Positions 22,368 to 34,388 of a stretch of DNA of 64,000 nt are shown in pieces. The translations under genes were made by a program, and so were the position numbers. Within the stretch, counting starts at the first letter, position 1, and every line of letters begins with the position of its first letter. The stretch is from Asterella californica (Eukaryota > Streptophyta > Marchantiopsida > Marchantiales > Aytoniaceae): contig JAYKYS010000009.1 of assembly GCA_036924285.1 (NCBI GenBank), positions 10,540,001 to 10,604,000 on the forward strand. Direction: 5' to 3'. Under the pieces are notes generated by a model, which saw nothing but the letters and a program-made list of their open reading frames with translations, did not search any database and was not told the origin of the DNA.

Positions 22368-22759
22368 TGTCACGTCAATTTGGCACCTTGGCTAGGTTGA
22401 CCGAGTGCGAAGTGACGCATCCCGGTAAGTGCCGTTATGGTGAGTTGGTGGGAGAGCCCACTAGGGGTATACTTCGTAGGTAGAGCTTGGAGGCCTTAGT
22501 TCTTCGAGTTGAGCCTTCAAGCTCCAGGCTATGGTGGATAGTCTAGTTGAGTGTAACCCCGATTCTCTTCGCGCTTAGAGTGGGTTTGGCTTGACCGTTT
22601 GTGAGTAATCTTTGTTGTAGTGTTGGAGATGATAATATCTCTATTCAGATTATTGTGGTACACTTGTGTATGTGTATGACATCGTCCATGTGTTATGTGT
22701 ATGTGTGGTGTACCTATGACAGCGATGTATGTTGTGTAGCGATGTGTATGCGCACGACA
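22368..22759 (+). repeat. Right terminal repeat (block B plus second block A)
   Basis: Begins TGTCACGTCAATTTGGCACC, matches the left block 4233-4534 up to 22652, and continues into a second copy of block A (22652-22759) ending CGACA. As TGTC...GACA with ATGG on the outside it has the form of a 392-bp LTR. The left LTR lacks block A, and another block A lies between here and the purine tract, so the true LTR structure is uncertain. Confidence 0.6.
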
Positions 22760-22763
22760 ATGG
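22760..22763. repeat. Candidate target-site duplication ATGG (right)
   Basis: Matches 4229-4232 directly outside the left terminal repeat. Confidence 0.45.
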
Positions 22764-23629
22764 ACAGACTGTAGACAGTAGAACTTCCGTAAAGTGATCC
22801 CGCATATATAGTGATGACCTGTCAGTGATGAAATTTGGTGGTCCTGACTTGGGCCCTCTGTATAGTGTATAGTAACGCAGAACTTCGGTTTTCGTTGTTG
22901 CCGGTGATGACTATGTAGTGAAATTTTGTAGAAAAAGACTATATTAGAAAAAGATATTATACTTACGGATTAATTAATTAATTAATAGATTATTTAGAAA
23001 TAATCCGTTATAATAAATCGAACGCACTTCTTTTTAATTTGATAACTTTCACCTCATCTTTCACTTTTGATTCCAAAACAAAATGCGTGTATGTTTTTAT
23101 ATAATATAATAAAATAAAATCTTCTAATAATATTTCTGATAATCTGTACATTACAGGAGTAACGGTCTCGGATGCTACTTTAAGCAGATTCTACTGTGCG
23201 CCCGTTTGTCTTTGTATATTCTTCAGTGAGAAAAAGGAATGTCAGTTTTCCTCTTTTCCAATAAAGAAATAAGAATTATGGGTAAATTATCTGTCAATTT
23301 TTATAACAAAACCAACACCAGAGCGAAAAGAACTTACAACTATTCAGCCCCTTTTACATGCCAAATACCATTAAACAATGTTCAGATCCGATCTTGCCCA
23401 TATAATGTTGGGATATTAGAGAATACTAGTGACTTTAGACAAAACGAAACGAGATTTTAACCTAATGATGTATCGATCCTATGTGACATCTTGATGAAAG
23501 TGTCACACGACGACTGTATTAAACTACATATTTTCATGTCTCGGTAGATTGGCATGTGACGGTTTCAACTTCTAGGATGAATAAATATGCATGCTCGATT
23601 AACTTCGGGGAATTTTTGTTCGTTTATTG
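22764..23629. other. Intergenic; short pogo/Emigrant-like stretch
   Basis: At 22776 the sequence CAGTAGAACTTCCGTAAAG resembles the terminal motif of pogo-type mariner MITEs of plants, and ggtcctgacttgggccctct follows at 22841, but no matching opposite terminus was found. An ATTAATTAATTAATTAAT run lies at 22970-22988. The rest is AT-rich with no supported gene. Confidence 0.35.
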
Positions 23630-24000
23630 TTATAAAAAAATATAAATGTTAAATGAAAATATATACTAAGTAGATGTAAATAACTTAAATATTATATAAA
23701 TATTATTTGTAGCCTATGCCTGGAAAATCGGGGAGAGCAAGAGAAAAACCATAAGTGTTGACTCGACTTCCGCGCTTTAGAAGATACAAATCCGAGAAAC
23801 TGTAATCAAGAACACATTGATTTACTCAGTGTTTAATTTAGTATCTAACCCTTCCTATCAGAAGGGTTGGGTACTAAATTAAACCAACAGTTGTTTTAAT
23901 AAGAGGTGGAAGAGTCAAAGGTTAACTTATTGAGCATGCCACGAAATAGTTAAAAATTTTCCCCCTCTTCCGAACTCGAAAGAGGATGACTATGCATGCC
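23630..24000 (+). repeat. Double-hairpin dispersed repeat, copy 2
   Basis: An AT-rich lead-in (ataaatgttaaatgaaaata...) is followed by the atgcctggaaaatcgg segment also seen in copy 1. Hairpin 1 (23831-23884) has 24-bp arms with two mismatches around CTAACCCTTC. Hairpin 2 is CTCTTCCGAACTCGAAAGAG (23965-23984), followed by GATGACTATGCATGC. The AT-rich lead-in is shared with the copy at 43790-44070. Confidence 0.75.
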
Positions 24001-24396
24001 TTTCAACTTGCATCTCAACTCTCAACTAAATATGCATCCTAAACTTCGTGTGAGACGTGGTCCGAGAAGAGGACAAGCCGTGAAGAATATTTATAGCGGT
24101 AGATTGGTGACTATCGCATTGAGAGCTTATTTTCTTATGGTTGTGTTCATAGCAGTGCTTATATATAAATTTTAAATATAATAATTTAACATTATTGCAC
24201 TAAAGTAAAAGATATAAATTCTTAATATTACGTATGCTTCACTTGGCACTCTCATCGAAATCTTATAGTTGGTTATAAGTACAGTACAGGATGGCGAATA
24301 TTCTCTCAAGTAATATAAAGCCACTAGCACTAGGCTAATAATTAAAATTTGCATGAACTTTTCTAACAAAAGAATTAATGCATAAATTAACGGGTT

Positions 24397-24423
24397 CTCT
24401 CTTTTCCGAACTTGAAAAGAGAG
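24397..24423. repeat. Hairpin-2-like fold-back
   Basis: Perfect 10-bp arms CTCTCTTTTC / GAAAAGAGAG with a 7-nt loop CGAACTT, followed by tgaatat, as in hairpin 2 of the double-hairpin family. Confidence 0.6.
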
Positions 24424-24802
24424 TGAATATAAGAGGATGAATATGATATGCATGACTAAGCGCAATGGATACTATCTTGAGTGAGTTCTTATTCCAACTA
24501 AAAACAAATTTGTTACTCTTGTAATAAGCTGCCAAGACTACATATATGTGCTTTTTTTAGAACCATACTAAAAATGAAATACTTCTCTCTTGTAGAAGGC
24601 GACAAGAATTTCTCACCTTGCTTTCTTGCTTTGTCTGTTCTTGATTATAGAAGGTATAAAAAGAACTTACAGTTTCGAGTTCATTTTAATTAGTTTTTCT
24701 AATATGTAAATATAAGTGAGATCACAACTCAAATGGCGCACGAATTGCTTTACGAATGCTTTACGCAACCGGCTCTCTTTTATTTGCTTTCATTAAAGTT
24801 CC

Positions 24803-24898
24803 TTGCATATTCACGTCTTCCAAGTTAGGAAGAGAGGAATATGCAAAGAATTTTAATTTATTTCCTAATTCTTCTAAAAAGAATTAGGTTTTAAATTA
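24803..24898 (-). repeat. Reversed-order double hairpin, diverged copy
   Basis: The first fold-back (24803-24846) has arms starting TTGCATATTC and ending GAATATGCAA, with TCTTCC / GGAAGA inside. The second (24854-24898) has 20-bp arms with CCTAATTCTT / AAGAATTAGG. Hairpin 2 precedes hairpin 1, so this is an inverted, diverged member of the family. Confidence 0.6.
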
Positions 24899-27249
24899 CA
24901 AATATTTTTATTCGTGAAATCTCTGATCTTCATACCAGAAAATTTTTTTGTTCAAGTGAGTCACTTATGGGTTATATATAACTTAACTTACTGAAGTGAG
25001 CATGTGCAATCAAGTTATCAAGTGGGTTCTAAATTCAATGATTTAAATTTAACACACAAGTCACAATTTGCAAACCTTATTGAGTAGTACTTTTTCTCGT
25101 GACTGTGCGGTTTAGTACATTGCACTTTCACTAACGGTTTTCTGAAGGTTGTTGTGAGCCAATTGCTCATGATTATTTTGGTTGCATGTTTAAACGTTTA
25201 GTTTTTCCCTCCGTTTCTCTATAATTGCAGACTGGATGCATATTTACTTTCAAAGTTTAATACAAAAAATAATGTGAGTGTATGTTGCTTCTACTATCAT
25301 CTCGTCTAGTATAGATAAAGATGATAGTAAAGAGAGCTTTACTATCATCTGCAGTTCACCAAAAATCCCAAAATTTATATCAGAGCGTTGCAGAGGATTA
25401 GAGTATAATCAGATCTAAATCTAATCGGACTAGATTTTGTTACTTTCAGCAAGACGAAAACGAAAGAGAAAACTGTTGTCCAAAACTGCTCCTGCTAACC
25501 AGGAAGTCAGCCAAAGAAACATTTGAAATTCGACTTGCTGAAAACAAATAGCAACTAGTAGATGCTGACGTTATTCACGTGGGGATATCAAGTAACTATT
25601 ACCCGAAAGGACGTTAGGCATGAACCCCCAATACATGTTAATTTTGTTGTTTTATATGTTTATTTTAATTAGCTGCGAAAATGCATAGCAAAAAGTATTG
25701 TTGATATTTGGTCGACGTTTCACCATAATTCATCAATGCTGGGAAAAACTAAAGTTTGGACTTGTCGTCGTTTCCGAACATAAACCATTTTTGCTTTTTT
25801 CTCTTTGTATTTTTCTCTGGGTTCTATCCTATATAAACCATCCATCTTCTCGAGTCTTCTTCGAGTTCATCTTACAAACTTGGAGTACTTCTGGCCATGA
25901 GTTCACTTATCAACCTTTCATGAGGTTGTGCAAGGAACAACAGAAGAAAGAGAACGAAAAGAGTACTTGGTGGGATAAGAATGCAGTTACAGCATAGAGA
26001 AAACATGATAGACGTTTGTTGAAGACGTACCTTGAGAGGTTTGGCAAGTTTGGCAACCATCAAGAGGGAATCATAATGCGCTTAGCTTAGTAAATAGGCT
26101 AGACAAGCCCTTTCGGGAACCATCGAGCTCACGCATAAAGTGCCGTGATTCGAGAACTGAACGAGGGCGTTATTCATCGATGCAGTTCAATCTTAGCCAG
26201 AAGTAGCTAAATTACTCTGTTCCACGGTCAGCAGTGCCAGCGCTCGGGGAAGTGTTTCTCCCAACATGTCGTCCAAACATTCTCCAGAAGCTTTTGACGT
26301 TCGTCCGGAAATCTTCCATAACTTTTCCCGTTCGTCCGGCAACTTTCTGAACAGTTTTCTTTTCCTGTACTCGGTTGCTTCCCGAAACTCAGCATTTACG
26401 ACTCTGAAATATTTCCGAAACACGGTAGATGTTTTACAGTTAGGAAAAGACTTCGAAATGTTTCTTTTGTATCCAAAACTTTGCGACAAAGAAAGAACTA
26501 CAAATATAACTTGGAAAGGAAAAAACTAGAAAAAGAAATTTCGTCAAGACAAAGGAATAAGAACATTAGTTCTGCTGTTCATTCGCCCACCTTCACTTCT
26601 CCAAAATTCGGAAAGAGGGTATATTTTCCAAGGGTCGTCTGGACCCCCTTGCACTTATGGGTTAAGTCTGGCTCTTTTCGCACATATTGGTTTAGTTAAT
26701 ATATATCAATTAGAGAGTAGTTTAATTTTGTTATCAGATTATTAGTTTGCAAAGTCAGAAATGCAACATTCCTTACTAGCCTCTGGTTAGCAAGTGGTTT
26801 TATCTACTTACGATATAATTATTATCTACATCTATATCATTTTCTACATCATGAAAGAAGCAAAAGTTCCCCAGAAGTTCATGGAATATGCATGCAACAT
26901 GCACTTCCGGCCCGAGAAAATAAAAAGAAAGACAAATGAACAGGAGCAAAATCTGAAACGTGCATTGGACCAGACATTACAGCGAAAGACCAAACAGTGG
27001 AGGTTAAGAAATCAAGATCTATTATCAGTCTCACATATAGGTTGTTTTGAGGTGTCAATAATAACTGTTGTATTATCGAAAAATATCAGGATGGTCTGAT
27101 GTGTTAAGAAATATTTATGGTGATCTTAAAGTAGAGAAACACGATAACTTTTAAACAATGTATTAAGCTAAAGAGTAATATGAATAGCGGTGGAAAGGTT
27201 TTCCTTTAACTAGTCTGGTTAGAGGGGACTTTAAAGACGGAGTATATCT

Positions 27250-27575
27250 ACATGTGCTCCGGGTGACCCAGATGACATTATTTTGAGGGTTTGCTTTCAG
27301 AGAACTGATAAATTTTACTGTTATGCAAAAATAATATTGATGATTATGTCTTCATCCTAACTTGGAATATATGAAATAAAGAATCAACTTAAAGCTCTTC
27401 ACCAGTTTTACAAGTTATGATTCATCCAATAAATTGCAGAATATCTATAGAGAAATGTTTTGATGAAAGTTCGAGGTTTCTTGGAACAAACTGGAATTTT
27501 TTCTTCCTACTCAAAATATATTGGAAAGGAAAGAGGAATACTCGTGTTCATACTTTTATACTCAAACTCGGGGTT
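27250..27575 (+). repeat. Dispersed noncoding repeat R3, copy 1
   Basis: Shares an ordered series of words with 46245-46565 and 55297-55622: a start like gtaaccca, then cagaactg.aaattttac, gtgattatgt.ttcat, tatgattcatc, agagaaatgtt, aaggtttcttgga, and an end with cttttata. All three copies are on the same strand and none has coding capacity. It is probably an old noncoding transposon segment. Confidence 0.65.
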
Positions 27576-29979
27576 TAAAGAGATGTTGTGGAGATGATCT
27601 TAGTCATCTGTTGCATCGCACTATCATGTACAAACTGAAGACTTCCTTCCCAAACACTAGCTCTAATCTTTTGAATTTCGAGGTGATATCCCCATATAAA
27701 CTACAGAATTCACGTGGCTATAAGTGATTTATACACAGGAAGTTTGTGCTTCTCGATAAGATAACTTACCAACATTAGAAAGTCGTTTACATATTATAAG
27801 TTAACTATTAAATCTCACAAGTCACACAACATCATAGTGAAATCTCGTAAAGACACATGACCTCAAGATTAATGAAAAATATTAACGTTTCACCATTATA
27901 CTGAAACATTAGATATTTTCAAGTAAAGCATAAGTGATTTTAGAGAAAGATATTATTTTGTACAATCACATACTTTGAATTATTTGAAAAATTTATATAT
28001 AGAACAATTTTATCATTACCTCTTTAAGTTACAGTACTATTATAGCAAGCTTCTCATCTTTTTATTCATATTAAAAATAATTTCTATAGAAAAAATACAA
28101 GCATGCTAGAGGAGATCTAATGTGTCCGAGCATGCTAGTGGAGGATCTTCTTGGTAAAATAGGGTGGAGCATTTCTCCACGTACATTTTTAAGTGGTCGC
28201 ATGTGCATCGTTGCAAAGACACCACTCGAAGTTAAGAAAAGACGAACTCTTGCTATGGGTTGGTTAAAGGAGAGGTCTATGGGGGAGAGAGATATATATA
28301 TGTATATCTAAGAAACTTAGAGTGATAGTGATCTTCACACTTATGTAAGAATGATTATCTATTGCATGAAAAATGAAAGGAAGCTGATCATTATTTGCAG
28401 TCTAACAGTTAAAAAATGTGACTAAGAGAATGCTAATGGATAGAAATTACTGTACATTGTTGACAAATATTAGTGTGAGATACAATTAGTGTGCTCTACA
28501 CTATTTGTTCTATTCGTGAAATATATGAAATCACCTCCATTATTTCTTGGAAAGTTATATGTGCGGGGGATTAGAATGTGCTTAGATGTTGTTTGAAGAT
28601 CTACTCTAGACTGAAGATAACCTAAGTTTAACATTTAAAAAGATTTCCAAGTATAGTCATTTGCCTTGTCAACCAAGATTGTGTGACTTCCACAAGCTTT
28701 CATTAACCATGAGTATTTGCTATATGCACTGAATATTATTTCTTTTAGGATTTTTGAATCGTAAATTATCTTTTGCCCACACTATTTTTGCATATTATTA
28801 TTAGTGTGGGCTACACTAATTAATTTTATACTAATTATAGTGTGGGTTCAAAATTAATAACATACCTCTCGACTAAGATGATATCAAGCAAATATTCAGC
28901 TCGCTTAGGTGGCTGATGTAGTCCAACAAATAACCAATACGAGCTAATCACTATGGAGTTCTTTCTTGCATCTTATGGTGCCTTTACAAAAAGAGATCCC
29001 AAGTCCTATATGTGATTGAAGACTTATGCAGCAATCTTGGCCATACGTAGATGAGACTTGGGCTAACTCCACTTTAGAAAACACGAAGTCCTATGCAACT
29101 CTTCAAAAATGCCCAGTAAGCAGTTTGCAAGTCTACGTGGTACAGAGCTGGAACTTATGGCATGGGATTTGAGCCCATCTGAAAATACTTCCTCCATGTG
29201 GTGGAATTTGGATGACCCAACTTTGATGAACCTTTTTTAAATCAATGTGCCTTAATGTTTGTCTCGACATTATTATTATCACAAATACAAATCGACTGGA
29301 CAGAAATGATAAGATCATGTACAGAATGTGGCACCCGGAGAAAATTACACGTATTCTACTACTAAGCATATGCCTTCTACGCTTTCTTTCTTTTTGGGTC
29401 CAATTCGTGTAATAGACTTTACAAAATCCAAATTCCCACTTTCAGCTATCACCAATGTTTGTAGTTGCTCTGGTGAATTATATTAAAAAAAGTCAAATGG
29501 GAAACAATACTTCATCGGGTATGGTGATTGCCTCGGTGAATTTTGGGTCAAGTTTTTGTAAAGACACCCTTAAACCACCCCTCCCGCTACTTTAGAGGTT
29601 GGGGCCTTCACCTCTAAGCATTGTTAGTTATGACTACTCAAGGTTAAGAAAAGAGGGGGCTCCGCAGCGAAATACGTATCGTTTTCATTCATCGTCGTCT
29701 GATCTCCATCTAAGGCTCAAAATGAGCATCTCTTTGGGATCTACATTTGGAGCCATTGATGAGACAATTTGCACATCCGACGGCTGAAAAAAAGTCAAAA
29801 GAACTCTGCTGCATTCTGAATCAATGATTTCAAAATTTGAATTTTAGAGGTGACTCTATTGAGCACTTGTTAGTTACAGATTGTTGGATAGAAAAACATG
29901 GTCTGAAAAATCTTGCTTGAAACAGATACCTGAAGTATGGAGATTTCTCAACTAGAGATATTTCTCACCTGCCGGAAAA
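27576..29979. other. Intergenic, no supported gene
   Basis: AT-rich DNA with short frames. The words attagtgtg and cacactatt recur in both orientations at about 28470-28510 and 28775-28850, a weak fold-back. A small hairpin TTAGAGGTTGGGGCC / CCTTCACCTCTAAG-like lies at 29590-29620. From about 29400 the sequence may belong to the 5' LTR of the chimeric element downstream. Confidence 0.45.
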
Positions 29980-30123
29980 ATTTTTCAGACACACTGTAAA
30001 ATTCGAATTTTCAGAGGAGAAAGTCTTTCCTCCTCAATTCGCACGTTGTCGTGTCGTGGACCGGCTCCTATCTGAAATTCAGACTTCGATGCTTGTCGCT
30101 CCAAAGACACTCGTGAGAAAGAC

Positions 30124-30448
30124 AAGCTAGGCCCTAGCTTACGGGCTTTTGGCTTCATTTCGGATCTCCATTTTCATCGCATAGATGGGTAGAGCTCCTT
30201 GTCAGCTTTCCATAGGCACTTCATCTACTTCGTTTGGACGCCTAGTGGAGAAGTTACAAGACTCGAAAGATGGAGAAAACAAGTTAGGCCCCAGCTTACG
30301 GGCTTTTGGCGCAACTTCGGATCTTCACTTTCATCACATAGATGGGTAGAGCTCGCTGTCAGCTTTCCATGGACATCTTGTTTACTTCGTTTGGACATCC
30401 AGAGAAAAAGTTATGCGATTCGAAAGAAGGTAAAATCAAGTTAGGCCC
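30124..30448 (+). repeat. Tandem repeat (about 157 bp) in gypsy leader/LTR
   Basis: AAGCTAGGCCCTAGCTTACGGGCTTTTGGC at 30124 recurs as an AAGTTAGGCCCCAGC form at 30280 and again as AAGTTAGGCCCTTAG at 30439. Each unit contains catagatgggtagagctc and cagctttccat. Two full units and the start of a third. Confidence 0.85.
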
Positions 30449-31985
30449 TTAGTTACTTGCTGACTGGGTATTTAGGGCTTCAGGCGTTATATCAAAGACG
30501 CAAGGGGTCTGCTTCTTATTATTCAGGAGAGAATTGTACGTACAGAGACTGTTGTAAGGGGGCTGCTTAAGGGGCTTGCTTGTTCCTGCGACCTGTCGGT
30601 GGACGTTTTGGAGAATTGGGAAGTCCAATACACGCGCGCAAGGTGTCATCGAGTTCAGATCTGTGCAGGCTACGCACAGGTTAAGACGGTTCTTGAAGAG
30701 ACGGATCGGGGGTTGTGTTCTGGGAGAAATTGAGACGCAGGAAGCAGATTTGAGGTTTTCAGTTATCTGTGAAGGAGAGTTGGACCGTTCGGGCCGTTCC
30801 GGAGTCCAAACTTGCTGTCCTTGGATCCATCGAGATCAGAACAACGAGTTCTTCAGGAAATTGAAGACGATACAAAGTTTCATCGGGCGGTTTGGGAGTT
30901 GTGAGAGAAATTGGCTCGCAGGGAAGCGCTTGCGTCAGATTTTCATCGCCTGCGACCTGAGATTGGATTGTTCTTCGCGATCGGTGAGCCAAGCTCTTCG
31001 TTCTTAGTGCCTATGCGATCATGGAGTCTTCATTTACTCATAGGAGAAGACCGCGTGTGGATTGGATTGTTGGTTTAGGTGTGGTGAGCGAGGTTGAGCC
31101 GCAGGGAGCCGATTTACGTCAGTTTTTTGTAATCTACGACCAAATTTCTCGAATGGTTTTGCAAGGGGAACTCCGAACGGCTTGTTTGGAGTCTTGTTGG
31201 GTTCAGGAAAGCTAGATCTACCTACCAGAGAAGACAGATATCAGTTTGGACGATCCGTTTGTGCGGTGTGAGCGGTTTTAAGCCGCAGGGAGGAGTTTTT
31301 GAAGGTTCGGTCACGTGCGACCGAAAATCGGCGATATCTCGACTATCGGGAGTCGGATCTGAAGGTTTCTTGAGCCAACGGAGTCAGGGAAGGAGACCCT
31401 ATCAACATTTGAAGATCGTTTGGCAAAAAGAGAAAGTTCCCAGATAGGTCTTTTTTGGTTCTTTCGCTACAGGTTTCGTCCTTTTGAGTTCGTTAAGGAC
31501 TTGGTTGGTTGTGTATGGCTTGTGGTAGTTAGCTTTAGCCAAGAGCTAGTGTGTGGATGTGGTTTGGACTTGGGTTTGGATCGCGTGATATTGTTGTGGT
31601 TCTGGTTGTTAGCAAAGAGAAGTTTCTCTTGCTTTGAGCTACGCTTTGGCGATTTCAGGCTAGGGTTGCGATTCAGGGGGTTGTTATTATGGCTTCTGAA
31701 GTAGGTTACAGACCGCTCTGGTCTGTTCCTCAGTTTTGTGCTGTTAGGAGAAAGAAACGGCAGTGTACATACATTTGGAGTGGTATATATTGCGCGTTCA
31801 TTTTCGTGGTTGTTCTTCTCTGTCTTGTCTCTGTTTGGCACACAACATCTCCACAGCCAGGAACCTCGCGTTTTCCTGGACATCCTTCATGCAAAATATC
31901 CGACACGATACGGTGGTGAACTCGACGTGAAGGTCTGGGGTGGAGATTCTTCTGTGTGTGAACTTTGAAGAAGAGATTGGCAGTC

Positions 31986-33002
31986 ATGATCGGGGATGGG
32001 AAAGGTGATGGAGATGGAGCTAGTGGTTCAGGTGGGTTACCAAGGGTGCAGTTGGATCCGGCGACTGCATCGATGTTCCAAGCTTTCACTATGTTCTTAC
32101 GGCAGCAACAGTCTGATGAGCGGAAGGAAGCTTTGGCAACAAAGGCATTACAAGCGGTGGTCAGCAGGATTGACCAGTGTGATGGGAGAGATGTCTCAAG
32201 ATATTTGAGGCATTATGTGAAGGAGATGGAGCTGAACCGGGTCTCAGAAGATGAGATGATTGAGACGTTTGAGTTAGCAGCAGCTCCAGAGATTAGAGAT
32301 CATGTTAAAATGCTAACGAAGCATTTTAACAAGGACTGGGAGACGTTTGCTCGTGCTTTGATGGATGAGTACTTCTTGGAGGACTCTGATCGAGTCACCA
32401 AGAAGTCATTCTTGGAGTGGGTTGAGCAACCGAGGAAGGGTTTACAAGCTACAGAGTTGCTCAGGGAGTTTGAGAAGCAGTTTTCACGGCTAACCAGGAT
32501 GGAGAAGTTGACGTTGCAGTCCAACAAGACAGAGCTATTTCTTCGGGCTGCAGATGAGAAGTTGCAGGAGAAGCTAGAGGTACTTCTGGAAGACCGGGAG
32601 GAGGACGATGGATTGACTAGCAGCTGGAAGAAGGTTGAAGAAGCTGTTGGTCTGCTCACCAAGAGGGAGCGGAGGCGAGAGAAGGTTCCTGTTAGGAGAC
32701 TGGCGCCAACACCTACAGCTGTAACACCTGTTCTTGTAGTCCGACCAGTGGTTCCTGTTGCTAGACAGGTAGTACCAGTTGTTCCAGTTGTTCAGGCACC
32801 TATGGTACCTCCGAAGAAGGATGATTCAAACTTTGAAGAGATTTTGCGTGGAATGCGAGATCTGCAGATTAAGCTCACAAGATTGGAAGAGAAAGGGTTT
32901 ACAAGCGGAGCGAAAACTGTTGAGAAGCAAGGCTGGATCCAGACGGTGTATCTGGTGCGATGGTACCGATCATCCGCGCAGAGATTGCAAGGAGTTCAGT
33001 GA
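31986..33002 (+). pseudogene. gag of the gypsy part
   Basis: ATG at 31986 (MIGDGKGDGDGASGSGG). The capsid part includes CDGRDVSRYLRHYVKEMEL, WETFARALMDEYFLED and ELLREFEKQFSRL, similar to gag of gypsy elements with large acidic capsids. A valine/proline-rich linker (VVRPVVPVARQVVPVVPVV) follows. The frame goes out of register near 32900, and the zinc knuckle CIWCDGTDHPRRDC (CX2CX4HX4C, about 32935-32976) is read in the next frame. A mutation therefore separates capsid from nucleocapsid. Confidence 0.75.
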
Positions 33003-33939
33003 TACCTTGCAGCAAGGGGTGATCTTCTGGAAAGATGGAAAGGTAGCGTTGAGGGATACTGGTGCACTTCTTCAGACCAACTTTGGTAGAGGAGGGATGA
33101 AGAAGTTGGTTGAGGACCACCTATCAACGCAAGCAATTGCAATCGTGGAAGCTGAAACTTATGGCACAAGGGTTGAGGATCAAGCTGAGAGGAGTTTCAT
33201 CAAGGAGGTTGAGCCAAGTGGATTATGGTCATCTGCCATCTCCATGAAACAGAAAGGGAAGATGGCACGTGAAACATTGATGAGGATAGCTGCTACGATC
33301 AGAAGGGATACTGGATGGGAGGATCCGATAGAAGCTCTATCGGTGCATGCGTACATCGCCAAGAACCAACACGAAGCGTTGTTGGAAGAGAAGAGAAGAC
33401 GAGATTCAGAGGATGCATGGGAAGGAACTTCTTCCAAGAGACAGACTCGAGGGGAGAAGGTTCGCCAAGAGCTTCAGGATGTAGGAGCTCAAGACCTACC
33501 GATGGACGATGCTCCTTCTCCATCGAAGGAGAAATCTCAGAAGGAGAAGGGTAAGCCGGCTGCGTACAAGCTACAGTCGGATATCGAGGCGTCAACAGAC
33601 TTGAAAGGAGTCTTGGAAGATCGCATTCTGAATGCGAAGGTGGAGTTTACTTTGAGAGAAGTGTTAGGCATCACCAAGCGTGAGTTTCATGATGTCATCA
33701 TCGATGTCATCAAACGGAAACGACAGATTACGGGTGAGACTGGTTTATCGCATGCTTTGGATACTAGGATGTCTGTGGATGAGGAGAGAGAGCTTGCAAG
33801 GTGCAATGTCTATTCTCCAGAGGAAGAAAAAGATCGAAGGTGCAGGGTGCATTTTGAGGATGAAGAGGAGGATGGGAAGCGGAGCTCAAGTCATTACAGC
33901 CACAGTCGTGGGCTCGAGCTACGACGGAGACGTTGGTGA
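32900..33939 (+). pseudogene. gag nucleocapsid and linker of the gypsy part
   Basis: This frame contains the zinc knuckle and then a long charged region (KMARETLMRIAATIRRDTGW, KEKSQKEKGKPAAYKLQSD, VLGITKREFHDVIIDVIKRK). The last resembles the domain before protease in some gypsy elements. It ends out of frame with the protease at about 33935. No catalytic function is predicted; it is a polyprotein segment. Confidence 0.65.
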
Positions 33940-34388
33940 GGATCGAGGACTTGGATGAGCCAGTGGTTGCTCTGATCGATCATGGATCAGAAATCAACAT
34001 CATGTCGAAGGAGCTGTACAAGAGAAAGAAGTGGCCGATCGACACAGAGCATGGATGGGTCATAAGAGCAGCCAACAACACGAGAGGAGACTTGTATGGA
34101 GCTTGTCCAGACATCAGAGTGCGCGTAGGTGATGTTGCTATCGAGCAAAACTTCTTTGTTTAGGAAGCAACATCATACCCACTCATTCTGGGCGAACCTT
34201 TCATCATAGCAACCCGGATGGAGACAAAGGTACTGGACGACGGATCTGCGTATGCTAGGATCCGAAGTCAAGATGGGAAGAGAGCGGTACAGTTCCTGCC
34301 TGTACCGTCCAACCACGAGCGCAACCGAGATCGTTTGAGGGAGAAGCCGCTTCCAAGGGTGAGTGAAGAGTTCAAGGATTTTCGTTGA
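33933..34388 (+). pseudogene. Aspartic protease of the gypsy part
   Basis: The core ALIDHGSEINIMSKELYK (D-H-G instead of D-S/T-G, a form common in some fungal and plant gypsy elements) lies at about 33968-34020. It is followed by GACPDIRVRVGDVAIEQNFFV, a TAG at 34161, and then EATSYPLILGEPFIIATRM in the same frame, the usual LGEPF end of protease. A TGA at 34386 closes the frame. Confidence 0.75.

Larger units (their letters stand above)
4233..22759 (+). mobile_element. Ty3/gypsy LTR retrotransposon carrying a DNA methyltransferase and a PHD finger (decayed)
   Basis: Order on the plus strand: terminal repeat, leader, gag with two CCHC knuckles, aspartic protease, C5-cytosine methyltransferase, reverse transcriptase, RNase H, integrase (HHCC, DDE core, C-terminal domain), PHD finger, purine tract (22249-22257), terminal repeat. 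RT before integrase places it in Ty3/gypsy. Gag and protease share one frame (6198-8576); methyltransferase and RT share another (about 8656-11145). The copy is inactive: in-frame TGA/TAG stops, several 1-nt frameshifts, an 11-bp duplication at 8636-8657 and an 8.7-kb nested element at 13006-21748. Without the nested element it would be about 9.8 kb. Domain calls are read from motifs; the exact LTR boundaries are unresolved. Confidence 0.85.
24001..27249. other. Intergenic, AT-rich, with small fold-backs
   Basis: Open frames are short and unremarkable. Two relatives of the hairpin family are listed separately (24397-24423 and 24803-24898). Around 25290-25350 the word tactatcatct occurs twice, with its complement agatgatagta between. 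A GC-richer patch at about 26100-26350 has no gene. Confidence 0.5.

Noticed and set aside
26100..26500. GC-richer patch considered as organellar or genic
   Set aside because: Style is suggestive but too short and without any recognisable gene or repeat.
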